Shown here: positions 37,383 through 40,520 of the stretch, in pieces
Layout: each line of letters opens with the position of its first letter
Position numbering within the stretch: the first letter of the stretch is position 1
DNA from: Archangium violaceum Cb vi76
Lineage (GTDB): Bacteria; Myxococcota; Myxococcia; Myxococcales; Myxococcaceae
Direction: 5' to 3'
Assembly: GCF_000733295.1 (NCBI RefSeq)
Contig: NZ_JPMI01000392.1
Span: forward strand, 1-40,520
DNA length: 40,520 bases
Notes under the pieces: model-generated
What the model was told of the DNA's origin: nothing
Databases searched by the model: none
What the model saw: only the letters and a program-made list of their open reading frames with translations
Made by a program: the position numbers and the translations under genes

Positions 37383-38546
37383 ATGTTGAAGAAGCACCCG
37401 AGTCCTGCGGTGGGGGGAGGCGGCGGAACGCAGCTCGCGTCCCGGCGGCGCTCGCGGGGTAGGCCGTGGCTTGCCTCGCGTGCATTGGTGCTGGTGGTCC
37501 TCGCGCTACAGGCCGCCTGCGCGACGGGCTACCCCATGGGCGGGACGCTCACCGGCAAGCGCAGCTGGCGGGGTGCGGTGAGGCCCCAGGAGGGCGCCGC
37601 GGCGGCGTCGGACGCTTCCGGCGAGGACATGGTGGTCGCCAACCTCCGGCGCGCGGCCAAGCTGCCCTGGACGGATGGGGGCCGGTGCGTCGTCGAGGCG
37701 GCGGGCCAGCCATGGGCCGACCTGGTGGTGCAGTGCTACTACGCGCTCGACCATGAGCGGGTGCGGTTCAGGGACACCACGGGACGGTGCTCGGTCGCCT
37801 CTGCGGGCGCCGGGGCCGTGGGCATCGGGCTATGTGTCCTCGCGGGGCCCGAGCTGCTCGTGGGCGCGGTGGTCGTCGTGGGCGTGGTGGCGGTGGGCTT
37901 CGCCATTTCAGAGGCGCTGGAGGCGTACGAGAAGCGGGGCCGCCCCCAGGTGCGGCCGCCGCCGACGCTGCCCGTACCGGAGACACGGCCCGTGCCAGAG
38001 ACACGGCCCGTGCCAGAGACACGGCCCGTGCCAGAGACACGGCCCGTGCCGGAAGCGCGGCCCGTGCCGGAGACGAAGCCCGCTCCGCCGGAGCTCAAGA
38101 AGAAGCGGCGTCCGAAGTCGAAGCCCGAGGGAGAGGACTGGCCGCCAGGGCCCGCCCCGGAGCCCACCGACAGGGAGCGCGAGCGCAAGTGCGAGGCCAT
38201 CCCGGTGCCGCACAAGGGCGGCAACAAGGCCCACAACAGGTGCGCCGACTCGTATCCGCCCAACCGCTGGCCCGGGAAGGATGCGGAGGTAGCGGGCAAA
38301 AGCTTCGACGCGCTTCAGGTGGGAGGGCGGGTGTTGTGGGAGATCAAGGTCGAGTACTTCGACGGGTACACCGACTTCCTCAAGAACATCACGGTCAAGA
38401 GGGAGATTAAGGAGCTCACGGTGTACCGGGAGATTGCGGAGGCCTGTGGGTATGCCTTCAGGGTTGGGGTAATCAGTGAAGCCCACAAGGCCGCGCTGCT
38501 AAAGGTGGACGACAACTTTGATATCGTCGTCACGGGGTGCAAATGA
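37383..38546 (+). CDS. DUF6310 lipoprotein, candidate PD-(D/E)xK toxin
   Basis: 387 residues from ATG 37383 (GGGGAGGG 9 bases upstream; a second ATG at 37359 is less likely). An N-terminal basic region and hydrophobic stretch end in LQAAC, a loose lipobox. Residues about 140-180 form a membrane-like segment. There follows a Pro-rich linker with six PVPE(T/A)(R/K) units, then a C-terminal domain with KGGNKAHNRCAD, GKSFDALQVGGRVLWEIKV: Asp followed by Glu-x-Lys, a restriction-endonuclease-like site. The domain matches DUF6310, known to me only from myxobacteria. Signal, linker and C-terminal nuclease-like tip are the layout of a polymorphic toxin. The stop overlaps the DUF5953 start. Confidence 0.78.
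   Translation: MLKKHPSPAVGGGGGTQLASRRRSRGRPWLASRALVLVVLALQAACATGYPMGGTLTGKRSWRGAVRPQEGAAAASDASGEDMVVANLRRAAKLPWTDGGRCVVEAAGQPWADLVVQCYYALDHERVRFRDTTGRCSVASAGAGAVGIGLCVLAGPELLVGAVVVVGVVAVGFAISEALEAYEKRGRPQVRPPPTLPVPETRPVPETRPVPETRPVPETRPVPEARPVPETKPAPPELKKKRRPKSKPEGEDWPPGPAPEPTDRERERKCEAIPVPHKGGNKAHNRCADSYPPNRWPGKDAEVAGKSFDALQVGGRVLWEIKVEYFDGYTDFLKNITVKREIKELTVYREIAEACGYAFRVGVISEAHKAALLKVDDNFDIVVTGCK
37971..38078 (+). repeat. Six 18-bp tandem repeats in the DUF6310 gene
   Basis: Units start at 37971, 37989, 38007, 38025, 38043 and 38061. The three from 37989 to 38042 are identical (CCCGTGCCAGAGACACGG); the outer ones differ at 1-5 positions. Each codes for PVPETR or a close variant, so copy-number change alters linker length without changing frame. 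Confidence 0.92.
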
Positions 38547-39301
38547 TGACCGCTCAAGCCGAGTTGCATCTTCACGTCTTCGCGCCAGCGCTCACCGGAG
38601 ACGACGGGCGCCCGCTCGCGGCTGTTGAGGGGATGGAGCGAGCACTCCCCGGCTTGCGATTGGCGTGGCGGGTCTCGGACGCAGGGCGGCCCGTCGCGCT
38701 TCGTGAGCGGGCGGCGTGGCTGGCGGCGTCGGCTACGGATGGCGAGTTCGGGATGCTGTGCAATGGAGACGAGAGCTACCCCGTCACGATGGATGGGCGG
38801 AGAGAGAGCGCGCGCTCGAGTCCGGGTGGTGAGCCACAGCTTCTCGTCCACGCGAACGTCCCGCAGGACGAGCGCGTTGTCGCTGTGGCAATGGACATGC
38901 TGGAGAATGTCGCGGAAGGCGTGCGCGCCAAGTGGGGAACCGTGGCGCCCGGCCCCCTGAGATTGGTGATCGCGGCGCAGGTAGGGCCGAAGCTCGGGAA
39001 CCCTGACGGGCCGCCTCTTGGCCTCCCGATGCTCAAGCTTGCGTGGAACATCCGCTCGCCCAAGGTCCCCAGGTACCTTGGGTGGATCAACTACTGGTCG
39101 GCTGCGGTTGCGGAGGCCATCGGCTTCCCGGACCCCTCCCGCGATGCCGAGCTGCTGGCGCGGGCCCGGCGGACGGCGTCGGGTGGGTGGGTGGTGAGCC
39201 TCAGCGAGGCACCGCTCGATGTGGACAACCCCGCCCACCTCGAGGCCCTCAAGCGAGCCTATGCGCGGTTCCCCGAGATCGGTGGGCGTTCGGAGGCGTG
39301 A
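38543..39301 (+). CDS. DUF5953 protein, probable immunity partner
   Basis: 252 residues, ATG overlapping the toxin stop (ATGA), so translation is coupled. VPRYLGWINYWSAAVAEAIGFPD near residue 180 is the conserved block I associate with DUF5953, a myxobacterial family found behind DUF6310 and related toxins; overall it is reminiscent of Imm52. No signal peptide, so cytoplasmic, fitting an immunity role. It ends beside a strong hairpin. Confidence 0.76.
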   Translation: MMTAQAELHLHVFAPALTGDDGRPLAAVEGMERALPGLRLAWRVSDAGRPVALRERAAWLAASATDGEFGMLCNGDESYPVTMDGRRESARSSPGGEPQLLVHANVPQDERVVAVAMDMLENVAEGVRAKWGTVAPGPLRLVIAAQVGPKLGNPDGPPLGLPMLKLAWNIRSPKVPRYLGWINYWSAAVAEAIGFPDPSRDAELLARARRTASGGWVVSLSEAPLDVDNPAHLEALKRAYARFPEIGGRSEA

Positions 39302-39343
39302 GAAAGAAAAACCCCGGCCCGAGGAGACCTCGGAGCCGGGGCT
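39302..39343 (-). terminator. Strong hairpin terminator
   Basis: CCCCGGC+CCGAGG, loop AGA, CCTCGG+(A)+GCCGGGG: 13 base pairs with one bulged A. On the minus strand it is followed by TTTTTCTTTC, an ideal intrinsic terminator for the small gene at 39571-39903. On the plus strand it lies 10 bases after the DUF5953 stop without a T-run and may still end that transcript. Confidence 0.85.
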
Positions 39344-39570
39344 GTCGTCGGCAGTGCGGTTAGGCGGTGGAACCCCACGTAAACGGGGAGGACAACGCGG
39401 CCTCGGTTGCTTTGGTGGACCCCAGGAATGGGGAGAAAGCAGCTACAGCCGAACCTTCCGGCGGACCCCTGAAGGGGGACGACGACGAGAGAAGAGTAGG
39501 GACAGAGGACCCCCACCGCAAGCGGATCGGAGCTACTAGTGCGGGCGGTGCGGTTAGGGTTCGCGGGCCC

Positions 39571-39903
39571 TCAGTGGTAGGCGGCCGGCGCAGGGAGGGG
39601 CAGGCCGAAGGCCACGAGGCACGCACGGGCCTGCTCGGCGAGCGCCGAGGGAACGGGGCCCGCCTCGGTTGGGCACCACCCATCCAACAGCCGGTACAGC
39701 TCCAGGACGTGGGGCTGCGCGGCGACGAACTGCTGCGCGGCGTCGTTGGGGGCGTCCGGGGCCACGTGGGCGAAGAAGAAGGCGAAGCGGGAGCAGAAGC
39801 TCGCGGCGTCCCGCTGGAGGTTGAGCACCTGGTTGTGGTGTTGATGGTCACCAGGAAGCGCGGACGCATGGGCGGGTCTCCGGCGGCAAACCGTCTTCCC
39901 CAT
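39571..39903 (-). CDS. Small unknown protein, start region possibly frameshifted
   Basis: 110 residues if read from ATG 39903. The part from about 39835 to the stop has strong myxobacterial codon bias (LQRDAASFCSRFAFFFAHVAPDAPNDAAQQF, then LELYRLLDGWCPTE), but the first 20 codons do not. In another frame, ATG 39869 has a good ribosome site (GGAGA, 7 bases) and codes MRPRFLVTIN before that frame loses bias. One missing base near 39840 would join MRPRFLVTIN to the good frame. I do not recognise the protein. A strong terminator lies downstream on this strand. Confidence 0.55.
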   Translation of the reverse strand: MGKTVCRRRPAHASALPGDHQHHNQVLNLQRDAASFCSRFAFFFAHVAPDAPNDAAQQFVAAQPHVLELYRLLDGWCPTEAGPVPSALAEQARACLVAFGLPLPAPAAYH

Positions 39904-40000
39904 CCTATCCGCCCAGGCTGTCCCCAGGGGCGCCTCTTCACCGCTCGGCCGCCGACGAGTCGCCGGGCTCCTCACTCCACTCCCCGGGCAGTGGCCCTCA

Positions 40001-40017
40001 CTCGTCATCATGACAAC
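40001..40017. promoter_or_regulatory. Operator-like inverted repeat, imperfect copy
   Basis: CTCGTCAT C ATGACAAC: an 8-1-8 inverted repeat whose left arm is identical to that of the copy at 40055; two mismatches in the right arm. It overlaps the -35 box of the possible kinase promoter. Confidence 0.5.
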
Positions 40018-40037
40018 TGAAGTGTATGGAATATGTA
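40010..40037 (+). promoter_or_regulatory. Possible promoter of the kinase gene
   Basis: ATGACA, 16 bases, TATGTA, in AT-rich DNA about 170 bases before the kinase start and between two operator-like repeats. Confidence 0.35.
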
Positions 40038-40054
40038 GGATTAGTTTGTATTCG

Positions 40055-40071
40055 CTCGTCATGATGACGAG
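40055..40071. promoter_or_regulatory. Operator-like inverted repeat, perfect copy
   Basis: CTCGTCAT G ATGACGAG: perfect 8-bp arms around one base. Its centre is 54 bp from the centre of the copy at 40001, about five helical turns, as for a dimeric repressor binding two sites. The regulator is not identified. Confidence 0.6.
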
Positions 40072-40205
40072 TGACCCGCCCGGGGTGCGCGTCTCCGCTG
40101 GGGCGCACCCGTTGGGGGCCCGCGACCCGTGCGCCTGCCGGTGAGTGCCCACGCCCACCAGTCTTCAGCCGTCCTGTAGGCTGGCCCACCTCGGAGGTGG
40201 TGCGC

Positions 40206-40520
40206 ATGAGCGAAGCCGACACACGCAGTGGGGGTGAGGCGCAGCGGGGGCCCGGGGACATGGAGGCCCTGCTGCAGGAGGCCTCGCCCTGGCGGCCCCG
40301 GCCGGGCCTGGAGGTGGCCGGCTACACGCTGGAGGCGAAGCTGGGCACTGGAGGCCAGGGCACCGTCTTCCGCGCCTCGCGCCAGGGCCGCCAGTACGCG
40401 GTGAAGTTCCTCTTCCTGCCGCGCTCGGCGCGCTGGGCCTGGCGCGAGCGCGACGTCATGGTGAAACTCGGCCAAGCCGGAGGCCTGCCCCTGGTGGAGG
40501 AGGGCGTGTGGCCCGCGCAC
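40206..40520 (+). CDS. Serine/threonine protein kinase (N-terminal part)
   Basis: 105 residues seen; the gene runs off the window. GGAGGTG lies 7 bases before the ATG. YTLEAKLGTGGQGTVFRA is the Gly-rich ATP loop and YAVKF holds the catalytic Lys; the next Glu-bearing helix (RERDVMVKLGQ) also fits. Eukaryotic-type kinases are numerous in myxobacteria. Whether it has membrane or sensor domains cannot be seen. Confidence 0.9.
   Translation, partial: MSEADTRSGGEAQRGPGDMEALLQEASPWRPRPGLEVAGYTLEAKLGTGGQGTVFRASRQGRQYAVKFLFLPRSARWAWRERDVMVKLGQAGGLPLVEEGVWPAH

Larger units (their letters stand above)
39904..40205. other. Control region between divergent small gene and kinase
   Basis: 302 bases without a gene. 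It holds two related inverted repeats (40001-40017 and 40055-40071) around an AT-rich stretch, the only clearly AT-rich sequence in the window's last 5 kb. Confidence 0.6.

Noticed and set aside
37005-37397. Minus-strand frame in the gap before the DUF6310 gene
   Set aside because: No family resemblance, weak codon bias, and it overlaps the duplicated leader; treated as non-coding.
37971-38078. CRISPR-like array
   Set aside because: The units are contiguous 18-bp repeats without spacers and lie in frame in a coding region.
39354-39558. 11-bp direct repeat GTGCGGTTAGG at 39354 and 39548, as ends of a small mobile element
   Set aside because: No inverted ends and no gene in between; the match is short enough to be chance in this composition.

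Overview
The window is about 70% GC with strong G/C third-position bias, GTG starts and many 4-base start/stop overlaps. Several products belong to families that I know mainly or only from myxobacteria: DUF6310, DUF5953, Imm52/Tox-REase-5 pairs, the MXAN_6521 lipoprotein family and Oar-type receptor domains. I read it as chromosome of a large-genome myxobacterium of the Archangium/Cystobacter/Myxococcus type. The species is not determined.

Layout. 1-1799 (minus): an AHH/HNH-type nuclease, cut by the window edge, behind a ketoacyl-synthase-like protein that has lost its catalytic residues. This looks like the end of an effector cluster. 2186-4810: a DUF5916 outer-membrane protein. 5155-9720: one operon encoding a complete mannose-type phosphotransferase system (EIIA, EIIB, EIIC, EIID, HPr, EI). 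9847-10977 (minus): an MgtC-like membrane protein and a lipoprotein. 11111-13293: a MntA/HepT toxin-antitoxin pair and a solitary HsdR_N-type nuclease, a possible small defence patch. 13351-15464 (minus): PitA phosphate transport with its DUF47 partner, and a receiver-only response regulator. 15533-24435 (minus): sphingosine-1-phosphate-lyase-like enzyme, FGGY kinase, MMPL/RND exporter, Gcr-type membrane protein and MlaC-like protein, which together suggest envelope-lipid handling. 24678-27261: metK and ahcY (methyl cycle), separated by a strong terminator hairpin. 27227-29575 (minus): sthA transhydrogenase and a class D beta-lactamase. 29870-35119: GH1 glycosidase and two DUF4139 paralogues, the first carrying an inserted TonB-receptor-like segment.

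35153-39903 is a polymorphic-toxin region. It holds an intact Imm52 immunity gene beside a 5'-truncated, frameshifted Tox-REase-5 toxin, a DUF3606 gene abutting the truncation, a duplicated leader, an intact DUF6310 (PD-(D/E)xK-like) lipoprotein toxin candidate with its DUF5953 partner, and a small frameshift-suspect gene. The window ends in the start of a Ser/Thr kinase whose upstream region carries two operator-like inverted repeats around a possible promoter.

A short palindromic repeat family (CCCTCTCC...GGAGAGGG...GGGGTGAGGG) is scattered in intergenic gaps at 4814, 9742, 9808, 21552 and 29669, with a decayed relative at 5018. No tRNA, rRNA, CRISPR array or insertion sequence was seen.
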